Assembly (NCBI GenBank): GCA_002297815.1
Contig: DBKH01000074.1
Span: 1 to 30,571, forward strand
Length of the DNA stretch: 30,571 nucleotides
Reading direction: 5' to 3'
Source: Bacteroidales bacterium UBA755
GTDB lineage: Bacteria; Bacteroidota; Bacteroidia; Bacteroidales; UBA932
The translations under genes were made by a program, and so were the position numbers. Below the pieces are notes generated by a model. It searched no databases and was not told where the DNA came from. It saw only the letters and a list, made by a program, of their open reading frames with translations. Numbering within the stretch: position 1 is the first letter of the stretch; every line of letters starts with the position of its first letter. Shown in pieces: positions 8,073 to 16,581 of the stretch.

Positions 8073-10679
8073 TTATTTTCGTAGGGCTTTTCGAGCTTTC
8101 TGTTTCTCGAAGCGAGCCTTATACTGCTCAATAATCCTCTCTTCTTTTTGTCGGCGTTTTTCCATCGCCCTCAACGTCTTCAGCGTCTTCTTACGTTTTT
8201 TCGCTAAAGCATTCTCTTCCTTTGCCTTAGCTTTGGCTGCATCGCGAGCATCGAGTTCCGCCCATCGAGCCTCTTTGGCTTCAGCACGCTCTCGACGCTT
8301 TTTGTCGCGCTCTGCCTTTTTGAGATCAACCGGATTCTTGGACAGCGAATCCGCAGCAGACACAGCTAAGGAATCGGACGTTGTCTTCAAACTGTCGCGT
8401 GTGGCGAGACTGTCCCTTTGGGCAAGGCTATCCCTAACAATGAGACTATCAGCAAGGGCAAGGCTGTCTTTTAAGGCCAAACTGTCAGCAACAGAAGCAA
8501 GCCTAAGGCTATCAGCGATTCTCGCTTCCTGAGCTTTGCGCTCGGCTTCAAGACGCTTTTGTTCCGCCCTGCGGACACGTTTCAAGGAATCCTGTCGTGC
8601 GAGCATCTTGTGCACACTATTAATGTAGCCAGGGAAATAGATGTCGGTCTGGACAAACTCAGCTCTTGGTACGCCCTCATAAGTCTTTCGTTCAGAGTTC
8701 CTTGGCTTATAAGAAGTGATGTCATCAGGAGACTTTGGACGCTTGTCAGGCTGCCAGTCAAAGCCTTTGAGAATCCTTTCGTCTTTTTTCATCTGAACAA
8801 CGGGATAGGCATCGCTCTTGACGGCATCAAAGTAGTTTAGATCTTGGATATTCCCGTCTTTTAGCGCGGCTGTAAGCATCTTTGCCTCGAATTTATTGAC
8901 GGTCGCGAGCGACCCGTTTTCCTCAATGAAGAACACCCCGGAAGCCCCTCCCATTGAATCGAAGCGCATCAAGGTTCCAGTGCTGTCAAAGTAGGCCATC
9001 ATCTCAGTACCTCGAATCTGGTCATAGCTCAGGGAATCCTCCTGAACTATGATAAAGGCATTGGACATCAGACTAGCTTTCTCGATGGACTGATTCTTCA
9101 CGATGACAGTGATGCTGTCTGCGGTGTACTGGTGCTTAACCTGATTCCAGACTATCGGGGTCTTGTAAAGTCTAATCAAAGAATCTAAATCATTGTAAGC
9201 CAAAGAATCGCACGTGACCTGCATGTCATTTCTAAATACTTTGACATTGCGGATGCCATAGATAAAACTGATCTTGGTGGAATCTTTCGGAACCATCGCA
9301 AGGGAATCAGCAGCGGCCAGAGAGTCGGACGGCATCGCCAATGAGTCGGTCGGAGCGGCCAATGAGTCTTGTGGGACGGTCACTTCGACAGGCTCAGTGA
9401 CCGGATTGTGCGCTTTGGTCGTGTCGGGAACTGCCGAATGGATCTTCGACTGGGTGGTGTCTATGGCAGAAAACGACCAAAGAGGCGGTTCATATTCAAG
9501 GACATCATCCCATGGGGCTGGAAGACCTTGGCGGCCTTTCTTGGCTTTGCCAGCTACGTTCGGATCTTCCTCCCCTAGCTTCTTTCGGGCTTCCTCAGCT
9601 GCGGCCTTGGCGGCCTCGGCAGCCTTACGACGGTACTCGGTGATAGGATCAACATTGATTTCCTTCAGCCTGGCCTCGGATGATTCTATCTCAAAAGAAG
9701 GCACGTCACATTTTGGAATGCTTCGAAGGATGAGTGTGTCAGCTCCGATGTAGGCTGTGTCACGTTTTTCGCCTTGCTCGCTTATAGCAATCACTGCTGG
9801 ATCACGGCTCATCTTTATGAAGGACAACGAGTCGATGTACTGCATGTAGCCAGCCACAGCGGCCACATTACGGGTGGTGTCCAAAAGCTCCACATTACCG
9901 AACATCTCAACATTGTTCGGAACACGGTAATAAACAAGGGTGTCCGCCCACGCTTCTTGATTTTCCGTCAGAAGGTGAACGTTCTTTGTGAATGTAAATT
10001 TCTCCTGAGTGCGGTCATAGACTCCAGCCATGGAAGAGAGCATGTTGTTGTCCTTCCATGCATTGGTTCCTGTTCCAAATGTCGCGATGTTAGTGGCGGT
10101 GTTGTAGTCCAAATCGTCTGTCTTGACGAAAATGGAATCAGTGTACATGTTGACATTGTTCGAAAAACAGAATGTGCTGAGTTTGGAATAATAGTGACCG
10201 TCCTGACTTTCGATGATCTGACCGTCTTTGTCGCGCAAGGCTCCTCCCCCACGGAATACCGCGATACTGTCCTTGGTGTTATAGTCTAAGTCCCTTGTCC
10301 TCAACGTATTACCATCTTTGTCTTTGAGCTGGACCAAATCTCCTCTAAACCGAGCCAGGTTCATGTCAATCAGGTAGTCCAAACTCTCGCTGCTGAGAAC
10401 CGTGTTGTTCTGGATGATCTGCACGTTGCCGAACGCATTGATCACATTCATGTTGACATTCCACAGCGCGGTGTCACAAATCAAAAGGGTGGAATTGTGT
10501 TCAAAACGGGCATGGCCAAGAGCTTTTCTATAACGAAGGCCATACTCTTCAACCTGCTGCAACTCATCGCATCCAAGCAGACGAACCAAACTGTCTTTCT
10601 GCTCAGTGGCTTCCTGAGCGGAAAGACCGAGAGAAATCAGCAAAAAGAGTAATGAATATGCCAGACGTCTTGCAAGCAT
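8073..10679 (-). CDS. OstA/LptD N-terminal-like outer-membrane biogenesis protein
   Basis: This is an 868-residue exported protein with a signal peptide at 1-21 ending LGLSAQ. Residues about 35-330 form repeated short beta motifs of the OstA-like domain (for example LICDTALWNVNMNVINAFGN and ARFRGDLVQLKDKDGNTLRT). A second OstA-like stretch begins near 465 with FIYGIRNVKVFRNDMQVTCD. The C-terminal 200 residues are strongly charged, rich in DSLA repeats followed by Lys/Arg/Glu coiled coil. Such proteins are thought to work with the lipopolysaccharide transport system, but this one lacks a clear LptD barrel. It is the last gene of the guaB operon and its ATG overlaps the previous stop by one base (TGATG). 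A repeat copy at 9378-9402 is read in frame as VTEPVEVT, next to low-complexity DSLA repeats. Confidence 0.85.
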   Translation of the reverse strand: MLARRLAYSLLFLLISLGLSAQEATEQKDSLVRLLGCDELQQVEEYGLRYRKALGHARFEHNSTLLICDTALWNVNMNVINAFGNVQIIQNNTVLSSESLDYLIDMNLARFRGDLVQLKDKDGNTLRTRDLDYNTKDSIAVFRGGGALRDKDGQIIESQDGHYYSKLSTFCFSNNVNMYTDSIFVKTDDLDYNTATNIATFGTGTNAWKDNNMLSSMAGVYDRTQEKFTFTKNVHLLTENQEAWADTLVYYRVPNNVEMFGNVELLDTTRNVAAVAGYMQYIDSLSFIKMSRDPAVIAISEQGEKRDTAYIGADTLILRSIPKCDVPSFEIESSEARLKEINVDPITEYRRKAAEAAKAAAEEARKKLGEEDPNVAGKAKKGRQGLPAPWDDVLEYEPPLWSFSAIDTTQSKIHSAVPDTTKAHNPVTEPVEVTVPQDSLAAPTDSLAMPSDSLAAADSLAMVPKDSTKISFIYGIRNVKVFRNDMQVTCDSLAYNDLDSLIRLYKTPIVWNQVKHQYTADSITVIVKNQSIEKASLMSNAFIIVQEDSLSYDQIRGTEMMAYFDSTGTLMRFDSMGGASGVFFIEENGSLATVNKFEAKMLTAALKDGNIQDLNYFDAVKSDAYPVVQMKKDERILKGFDWQPDKRPKSPDDITSYKPRNSERKTYEGVPRAEFVQTDIYFPGYINSVHKMLARQDSLKRVRRAEQKRLEAERKAQEARIADSLRLASVADSLALKDSLALADSLIVRDSLAQRDSLATRDSLKTTSDSLAVSAADSLSKNPVDLKKAERDKKRRERAEAKEARWAELDARDAAKAKAKEENALAKKRKKTLKTLRAMEKRRQKEERIIEQYKARFEKQKARKALRK
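9378..9402. repeat. Dispersed stem-loop repeat inside the OstA-like gene
   Basis: A forward copy with perfect GGTCACT/AGTGACC arms. It is read on the minus strand in frame as VTEPVEVT within a low-complexity linker of the host protein. Confidence 0.9.
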
Positions 10680-12073
10680 CAGTTTTCAGAGAACTTTGTA
10701 GTCCAAATCTGGCGGTGGAACTCACAATCTTTAAACATCGGGTCGATGACTATGTGCGTCTCTTTGATCTTCTTGGAGAGAAAATCATCAATCGCCTTCA
10801 TCTGCTTGTCTAAACGCACTTGATCCTGAAGTTGGCTAAAATCCTCCTCGAACGAGGCAGTGTGCGCAGGGATTATCTTATCGACACGGATAATTTTGTA
10901 AAGGGTCTTTCCCACGATATAGTCCTTGATCTGGTCCTGACGACCTTCGTTGTCTGTGGATTCTACAGGCTCGGAAATCTCTCCTTCTTTCAAGTCCTTG
11001 ATTGCCATGTAGTCTTCTGGCTTGAGCTGGTCAATCTCGAAATAGGCAGAGCCTGTGTTTGGATCGGACATCTGGCCACCGTTAGTCTTGGTGGCAGGAT
11101 CCTGAGAATAGAAACTAGCAGCCATCTGGAAAGACACAGCATTGTTGTTGATCTCGGTACGGAGACTGTCCAGTGTCTTGAAAGCCTTTTCTCTGTCCTC
11201 ATCGGTGTACTTAGGTTTCATCAGAATGTGGCGTGCATTGAACATGTCGCCTTTCTTCTCTATGACCTCTATGATGTGGAATCCGTCAGGAGTTTCGACA
11301 ATCTGAGAAATCACACCCGGCTTCAAAGCCATGGCTGCATCTGAGAAAACTGGCCAGAAGATTGATTTTGAAGCCATTCCAAGCTCACCACCTTTACGGG
11401 CACTACCTGGGTCCTCTGAATATATTCGAGCGAGGGTAGAGAACTTTTCTCCATTGATGATCCTTTCGCGGAGGTCCAGCAACTTCTCGCGTACAGCCAA
11501 GTTGGCGGCCTCACGGTCAGGGTAAAGACAGATCTGACTAAGCCTGTACTTGATCGGGACTATCGGGAGATTCTTGACATCGACCGTGTCAAGATATTCC
11601 TTGACATCATAAGGTGTCATTTCAGGAATCTCTTTCATGATTTCCTGCTGCGCCTGTTGGGTAAGGCTCATCTCCTCGTACTGCTTGCGCCACTCCTGGC
11701 GAAGGCGGTAGAGAGGCTTCCCAAAATATTCCTCAACCTTGTCTTCACCTCCTAGGTAGGTCAGCATCCTGTCCGCCTGTTGGGAAAGGCTACCCTCAAC
11801 CATGTCTTGATTGACGGTGAGGGAATCGATTCTTGCCTGCATAAGGAACAACTTTGACTCTAGAATAGACTCCAGAACCTCACAACGGACATTCCTGTCC
11901 GAAGACATGCCCTGAGCGTTACGGTCCTTGACGGCTCCTTCTATGTCAGAAATCATGACCGCCTCATTGCCAACGACCGCGATGGTCTTGTCAACGTATT
12001 TGTATTTTTGCGCTGAGGCCGTCGCACAGGTCGCTGCGAGGGCTAAGATGGTGATTGCTAATTTCTTTATCAT
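10679..12073 (-). CDS. Parvulin-type peptidyl-prolyl isomerase, SurA-like
   Basis: This is a 464-residue periplasmic chaperone candidate. It has a signal peptide at 1-21 (ATASAQ), a SurA-like N-terminal helical domain at about 25-165, and a first parvulin domain at about 175-272 with FSTLARIYSEDPGSARKGGE and PDGFHIIEV. A second parvulin region begins with ARHILMKP at 280. SurA-type proteins escort outer-membrane beta-barrel proteins. The gene overlaps its upstream neighbour by ATGA and its downstream neighbour by one base, so the three are translationally coupled. The link to the OstA-like gene supports a role in outer-membrane assembly. Confidence 0.93.
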   Translation of the reverse strand: MIKKLAITILALAATCATASAQKYKYVDKTIAVVGNEAVMISDIEGAVKDRNAQGMSSDRNVRCEVLESILESKLFLMQARIDSLTVNQDMVEGSLSQQADRMLTYLGGEDKVEEYFGKPLYRLRQEWRKQYEEMSLTQQAQQEIMKEIPEMTPYDVKEYLDTVDVKNLPIVPIKYRLSQICLYPDREAANLAVREKLLDLRERIINGEKFSTLARIYSEDPGSARKGGELGMASKSIFWPVFSDAAMALKPGVISQIVETPDGFHIIEVIEKKGDMFNARHILMKPKYTDEDREKAFKTLDSLRTEINNNAVSFQMAASFYSQDPATKTNGGQMSDPNTGSAYFEIDQLKPEDYMAIKDLKEGEISEPVESTDNEGRQDQIKDYIVGKTLYKIIRVDKIIPAHTASFEEDFSQLQDQVRLDKQMKAIDDFLSKKIKETHIVIDPMFKDCEFHRQIWTTKFSEN

Positions 12074-12933
12074 TTCGAATATATTACAAAATTCTCCTTA
12101 AGTCTGGCGTCTTCCATCAAGTCTCGTTCCAAACCTGCAAGGAGTTCGTGTTTTCTTCCGCTGATGATGATGTCTTTTATCCTGTCCGAACAGTACTCGA
12201 CAGGAGCGATCTCGCCAGCCTTCCGGCTATCGACTATGTACGCAACAGAGATTTTGTCCTCTCCGTCAGGCATCTGAATGAATTGGCCTTCACGGGCAGA
12301 CAGCATCTGAACATAATCGACCCCGAACTCCGCAGCAAGCTTCACTGCATCGATCCACGCGCTGGAGAAATCCCGGTAGCGAAATGCTGAGTTAAACGCT
12401 ACACTGTCAGCGGCAATCACGTCCGCGACATCATCCGAAGACATTAATTTCTTGATTTTTGCAAGGTTAGGTGAATCCTTGGAGATGTTCAAGAAACGGG
12501 CTTTCATGATAGGCCTTTCTAGTTTGAAGGACTCGCTATGGGAGCCGTAGTAGTCTTCGATCTGCTTGGACGAGACGGTTGTGTCGAGCCTTTCATTGAT
12601 GTACCGCTGTTCATAGCGGTAGCGCAAGAGAGACTGACGATAGGCTTCAAGTTCCTTTGACACATCCTTTTCCTCCTTAGTGAGCTGCTGTTGGGCGATG
12701 TCCACGAAAGCTTTATCCTTGGCCCAAGAGTTAATGTAGGCGTTGGCCAGATTCACACTGTCTTCTGGAGAAGTTCCATTCGGGATTACTTCTTCCAATT
12801 CAGAGCGGTATAGCTTGTGATCCCCGAATTTAGCGACAACCTCTCCGTCATGAATCAGAGAAGAGATGGCCTTACAAGAAGGGGCAACGGCTAGAGCCGC
12901 TGTCAAAAGGAACATTGCAAACCGATTGAGCAT
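12070..12933 (-). CDS. SurA/PrsA N-domain-like lipoprotein
   Basis: This is a 287-residue protein with a lipoprotein-type signal; the lipobox is near VAPSC at residues 16-20. The body is mostly helical, with the pattern GDHKLYRSELEEVIPNG that resembles the N-terminal chaperone domain of SurA and PrsA, and KQIEDYYGSHSESFKLERP, which commonly precedes a parvulin domain. I see no parvulin active-site motif in the C-terminal part, so this is probably a chaperone without isomerase activity. It lies 6 bases downstream of guaB and overlaps the parvulin gene by 4 bases (ATGA). The function is inferred from context and fold-level resemblance. Confidence 0.75.
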   Translation of the reverse strand: MLNRFAMFLLTAALAVAPSCKAISSLIHDGEVVAKFGDHKLYRSELEEVIPNGTSPEDSVNLANAYINSWAKDKAFVDIAQQQLTKEEKDVSKELEAYRQSLLRYRYEQRYINERLDTTVSSKQIEDYYGSHSESFKLERPIMKARFLNISKDSPNLAKIKKLMSSDDVADVIAADSVAFNSAFRYRDFSSAWIDAVKLAAEFGVDYVQMLSAREGQFIQMPDGEDKISVAYIVDSRKAGEIAPVEYCSDRIKDIIISGRKHELLAGLERDLMEDARLKENFVIYSK

Positions 12934-12939
12934 AACTAA

Positions 12940-14409
12940 CTAACGAGAATAGTTCGGTGCTTCCTTTGTGATGGTGACATCGTGAGGATGGCTCTCAAGG
13001 AATCCAGCATTTGTGATGCGGACAAACTGAGCGTCACGAAGAGCATCGATGTTACGTGCTCCACAGTAGCCCATTCCGGCCCTTAGTCCACCTACCAATT
13101 GGTAAACCACTTCTGAGACGGTACCTTTGTAAGGGACCTGAGCGACAATTCCTTCCGGAACCAATTTCTTGATGTCAGCTTCCATGTCCTGGAAGTATCT
13201 GTCCTTGGAACCTTGCTCCATGGCTTCAAGGGAGCCCATACCACGGTAAGACTTGAAACGACGGCCATTCATGATGATGGTCTCGCCCGGAGACTCTTCT
13301 GTTCCCGCGAGCAGAGAACCGGCCATGATCGTCGATGCTCCAGCGGCAAGTGCCTTGACGATGTCTCCCGAATATCTTATACCTCCATCTGCGATCACTG
13401 GAACTCCTGTTCCTTGAAGAGCATAAGAGGCTTCCATCACGGCTGTAAGCTGAGGAACACCGATTCCAGCGATGATTCTCGTTGTGCAAATCGAGCCAGG
13501 GCCAATACCCACTTTCACAGCTTTCACCCCAGCATCGGCCAAAGCCTTTGCTCCTGCTGCTGTGGCGACATTACCGGCCACAATCTGGAAATCCTTGTAA
13601 GCATCGCAAGCCTTCTTAATCATCTGGAGAACGCCTTCGGAGTGTCCATGAGCTGTGTCAAGAACCACTGCATCCGCTCCGGCATCTATCAGCATGCCTA
13701 TCCGATCCAAAGTGTCGGCCTTAATTCCGGCAGCAGCAGCGACAAGCAAACGTCCCTTGCTGTCTTTGGAAGCAATCGGATTGTCTTTTATCTTCATGAG
13801 ATCCTTGTAGGTGATAAGCCCCACAAGTTTGCCATCATTGTCAACAACGGGAAGTTTCTCAACCTTGCTATGCTGAAGGATTTTTGTAGCGTCCGACAAG
13901 GTTATGCCCTTAGGTGCTGTCACAAGATTCTCCTTCGTCATCACCTGAGCCACAGGCTGTTGCATGTTCTCCTGGAAACGAAGGTCACGGTTTGTGACGA
14001 TTCCGATAAGAAAACCATTGGCATCAACCACTGGTATGCCACCGATGTGATGCTTCTTCATCATAGCAAGAGCATTACCCACAGTCGCATCGGGACTGAT
14101 CGTCACAGGATCATAGATCATCCCATTCTCAGCTCTTTTGACATGGCGCACCTGTTCGCACTGTTTCTCGATGGTCATGTTCTTGTGGATCACACCGATA
14201 CCTCCAGCCCTTGCCATCGCAATAGCAAGATCAGCTTCTGTCACTGTGTCCATTGCAGCAGACACAATCGGGGTGTGGAGTTTAATGTCGGTCGTGAAAT
14301 TTGTTGTGACATCAACGTCACGAGGAAGTACATCGGAATGTGCCGGAACCAGCAAAACGTCATCGAAGGTAAGGCCTTCGGAAATCTCTCGGTTTACAAA
14401 CTTCGCCAT
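12940..14409 (-). CDS. guaB: Inosine-5'-monophosphate dehydrogenase
   Basis: This is a 489-residue enzyme that oxidises IMP to XMP with NAD in guanine nucleotide synthesis. Marks are the N-terminal TFDDVLLVPAHSDVLP, two CBS domains at about 98-208 (GGIPVVD and KLPVVD), the catalytic loop GIGPGSICTTR with C308, and the flap MGSLEAMEQGSKDRYF. I chose the ATG at 14409 (MAKFVNREIS) because it matches the family N-terminus; an upstream ATG at 14457 would add 16 unrelated residues and overlap the promoter. It is the first gene of the operon with the lipoprotein, parvulin and OstA-like genes. This linkage of guaB to chaperone genes is familiar in Bacteroidales. Confidence 0.97.
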   Translation of the reverse strand: MAKFVNREISEGLTFDDVLLVPAHSDVLPRDVDVTTNFTTDIKLHTPIVSAAMDTVTEADLAIAMARAGGIGVIHKNMTIEKQCEQVRHVKRAENGMIYDPVTISPDATVGNALAMMKKHHIGGIPVVDANGFLIGIVTNRDLRFQENMQQPVAQVMTKENLVTAPKGITLSDATKILQHSKVEKLPVVDNDGKLVGLITYKDLMKIKDNPIASKDSKGRLLVAAAAGIKADTLDRIGMLIDAGADAVVLDTAHGHSEGVLQMIKKACDAYKDFQIVAGNVATAAGAKALADAGVKAVKVGIGPGSICTTRIIAGIGVPQLTAVMEASYALQGTGVPVIADGGIRYSGDIVKALAAGASTIMAGSLLAGTEESPGETIIMNGRRFKSYRGMGSLEAMEQGSKDRYFQDMEADIKKLVPEGIVAQVPYKGTVSEVVYQLVGGLRAGMGYCGARNIDALRDAQFVRITNAGFLESHPHDVTITKEAPNYSR

Positions 14410-14434
14410 TATTAGTGTAATCAAATAAATTTGA

Positions 14435-14442
14435 CAAATATA
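14435..14442 (-). promoter_or_regulatory. -7 element for the guaB operon
   Basis: The minus strand reads TATATTTG, 25 bases before the guaB ATG at 14409. It partly abuts the 3' end of the upstream radical SAM gene, whose stop codon is at 14450-14452. The -33 element is weak. Confidence 0.55.
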
Positions 14443-14449
14443 AGAATTT

Positions 14450-15487
14450 TCACGCAATAATCAGTGGTGTTGACGGGGAATATAATCGTCCCTGCCAGGT
14501 GCTACGTTCCACTAGACGATTGTCTAAGAGGCGGAGGATCTCAAAATTGCGCACTAGTCCCCAAGGGGTGTCGTTCACGAAGCGCGGTGGGACCTCTCCA
14601 GCGACCCTTTCAATGTAAAGATCGGGGCGAAGGCGTTCCAACATGTCGATGATAAAGTCCAGATACTCATCGAGTCCGGGGCAGTAGAAGGCTGAGGGGT
14701 CGGTGGAATATTCCTTTTCCATCGCTGTGCCTTTGACAATCTGAAGCTGATGGAATTTGACGGAGCGCAATGGAAGTGAGGAGATTAGCCCACACTGGTC
14801 CAGAAGCATTTCCCTTGTCTCACCGGGAAGGCCGAGGATAAAGTGGGCACCTGTGTCGAGCCCTCTTTCGGCTGTCATGTTGACAGCTTCCCGAGCGCAT
14901 TCGAAGTCGTGGCCTCGGTTGATTCTCTTTAGAGTCTTGTCGTAGCAGGACTCGATGCCGTACTCGACAACTACTATGGGGGCGTTCTGCGACTGTCCTG
15001 CAAAGGCTTGATCCTTCGACAGGCCCAGTGTCCGGTGCCAATCTGGAAGAATCCGGCCAGAGGAGAGGTCTGCGAGATAGTCCAGTTTCTCCTCATCAAC
15101 GCAATCAGGACGCGTTCCGATCACTATGCCAACCACCTCAGGATGGCAAAGGACCTCCTCATAGAGTTCCCGAAGACGCTCTAGCGGAGCATAGGTGTTT
15201 GAATATGCCTGAAAATAGGCAAGATAGTGTCTTGCCCTAGGGTATCGAACCTTTTGAAATTCAATCCCTTCATCAATTTGGACCAGTAGCGGTTTGCCAG
15301 CCGTGCTGTAACCCGGATGGAATGCAGCATTGTCACAATAGGTGCACCCGCCTCTGCCCACGGTTCCGTCACGGTTTGGACACGAGAAGCCAGCATCCAA
15401 AACCAGTTTTTGAAGCCGCTCGCCATACTTGCGACGATAGTAGCCAACAAAGGAATTATACCTCTTACCTTCGGAAAAGTCAAACAT
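14450..15487 (-). CDS. Radical SAM protein, TIGR01212/YhcC family
   Basis: This is a 345-residue protein. The 4Fe-4S motif is C36-x11-C48-x2-C51 in FSCPNRDGTVGRGGCTYC, the spacing typical of YhcC. Other family marks are YFQAYSNTYAP (93-101), GTRPDCV (124-130), VEYGIES, TLKRINRGHDF and HFILGLPGET. The physiological reaction of the family is not known to me. About 25 extra residues (near 142-169) separate LDYLAD from VVVEYG compared with my recollection of E. coli YhcC; this insertion contains a degenerate copy of the dispersed repeat (15012-15035). The core motifs are intact, so the protein may still function. It is divergent from the NlpC/P60 gene. Confidence 0.88.
   Translation of the reverse strand: MFDFSEGKRYNSFVGYYRRKYGERLQKLVLDAGFSCPNRDGTVGRGGCTYCDNAAFHPGYSTAGKPLLVQIDEGIEFQKVRYPRARHYLAYFQAYSNTYAPLERLRELYEEVLCHPEVVGIVIGTRPDCVDEEKLDYLADLSSGRILPDWHRTLGLSKDQAFAGQSQNAPIVVVEYGIESCYDKTLKRINRGHDFECAREAVNMTAERGLDTGAHFILGLPGETREMLLDQCGLISSLPLRSVKFHQLQIVKGTAMEKEYSTDPSAFYCPGLDEYLDFIIDMLERLRPDLYIERVAGEVPPRFVNDTPWGLVRNFEILRLLDNRLVERSTWQGRLYSPSTPLIIA
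15012..15035. repeat. Degenerate stem-loop repeat inside the radical SAM gene
   Basis: TCCTTCGACAGGCCCAGTG matches the repeat core with a few changes. On the minus strand it encodes part of HRTLGLSKD, within residues that appear to be an insertion relative to the family. Confidence 0.6.
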
Positions 15488-15495
15488 AATACTTG

Positions 15496-15503
15496 CAAAA
15501 CTA
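15496..15503 (-). promoter_or_regulatory. Candidate -7 element for the radical SAM gene
   Basis: The minus strand reads TAGTTTTG, ending 8 bases before the ATG at 15487, so the transcript would have almost no leader. The -33 element is not clear. Confidence 0.4.
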
Positions 15504-15543
15504 ATGAATTGTGGATATTTTTACGCAAAAAACATAGAGAGAC

Positions 15544-16581
15544 ATGAGCATATTCCTAAAATTTCTGTCTTCCGCAGTCGCGGTTGCATTGTCGTTCAAT
15601 TGTTTAGCATCAGCACAAGAGGCAAAGGGAAAGTGGGCTGTGGTGGAGTTTTCTGCGAACTTTATGCGTGAGGCTCCGGATTATGCAGCTGAGCTCGGAG
15701 ATCAAGCCCTTATGGGAACAGTTGTCGAGGTTTTGGACAAGACTGGCTATTGGGTAAAGATCAAGAGCCCAGAGCCTTACACGGCATGGGTCAACGAAAG
15801 CGGATTGGTGCCCATGGGTGAAAAGGAGCTTGGGAGCTATCTTGCTGCACCTAAGTACATCTGCACGGCCTCTGTCACCAACATCTACGAAGAGCCTTCG
15901 ACCGATTCAAGGATTGTGAGTGATTTTGTGCTTGGAGACATCGTGAGAGTCATGCTTGGTGCCAAAGGACAGGCTGTTGCAAAGAAGCGGTTTGTTGGGG
16001 TCGTGCTGCCGTCCGGCAAGACCGGTTATGTTCTGGCTCAGGATGTGGCGGAGTTCTCGAAATGGGCAAAGGAAAAGAAAAACAAGTCTTTGTCAGAGAA
16101 TGATTTCCGCAAAGATATTTTGACAACGGGCTACCGGTTTCTGGGCGTTCCGTACATGTGGGGCGGAACTTCGATAAAGAATGTGGATTGCAGCGGTTTC
16201 TCCCGCAGTGTCTATTTTGCAAACGGGGTTCTCCTTCCGCGCAACGCTTCACAGCAGGCCAAGGTTGGAGAGGACGTGGGGATATTCAAGAGCAACGGTG
16301 ATGTCGATTGGAGTGAACTCCTTCCGGGTGATCTTCTGTTCTGGGGCAAGGCTGCAACGGACAGCACAAAGGAGAGAGCCACACATGTGGGTATTTACAT
16401 CGGTGAGGGTAAGTTCATCCACTCCGCACAGGTTGTTCACATCAATTCGTTGGATTCCTCCGCTCCGGATTTTTACAACCGCAAGCCGATAAGGGCACGC
16501 AGAGTTGTCGGGCACATTGACGAGGCGGGGTCTGGGATCGTCTCCATCGCTCGCAGTCCGTTCTACTTTCCGCAGGATTAG
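15544..16581 (+). CDS. NlpC/P60 peptidoglycan endopeptidase with SH3-like domains
   Basis: This is a 345-residue secreted cysteine peptidase. A signal peptide covers 1-24 (LASAQ). Two bacterial SH3-like regions follow, about 30-95 (FMREAPDYAAELGDQALMGT and YWVKIKS) and 105-170. The NlpC/P60 domain runs from about 190 to 335, with catalytic C216 in VDCSGFSRS, H281 in THVGIYIG and a likely third polar residue H293 in KFIHSA. Such enzymes cleave D-Glu to diamino-acid bonds in peptidoglycan stem peptides, in the periplasm. The gene converges on dacB with a 4-base overlap of the two ends, placing two cell-wall enzymes side by side. Confidence 0.92.
   Translation: MSIFLKFLSSAVAVALSFNCLASAQEAKGKWAVVEFSANFMREAPDYAAELGDQALMGTVVEVLDKTGYWVKIKSPEPYTAWVNESGLVPMGEKELGSYLAAPKYICTASVTNIYEEPSTDSRIVSDFVLGDIVRVMLGAKGQAVAKKRFVGVVLPSGKTGYVLAQDVAEFSKWAKEKKNKSLSENDFRKDILTTGYRFLGVPYMWGGTSIKNVDCSGFSRSVYFANGVLLPRNASQQAKVGEDVGIFKSNGDVDWSELLPGDLLFWGKAATDSTKERATHVGIYIGEGKFIHSAQVVHINSLDSSAPDFYNRKPIRARRVVGHIDEAGSGIVSIARSPFYFPQD

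Noticed and set aside
13213..14415. 400-codon plus-strand open frame opposite guaB
   Set aside because: It is the antisense shadow of a highly conserved enzyme gene; the translation is Cys/His/Ser-rich with no domain.
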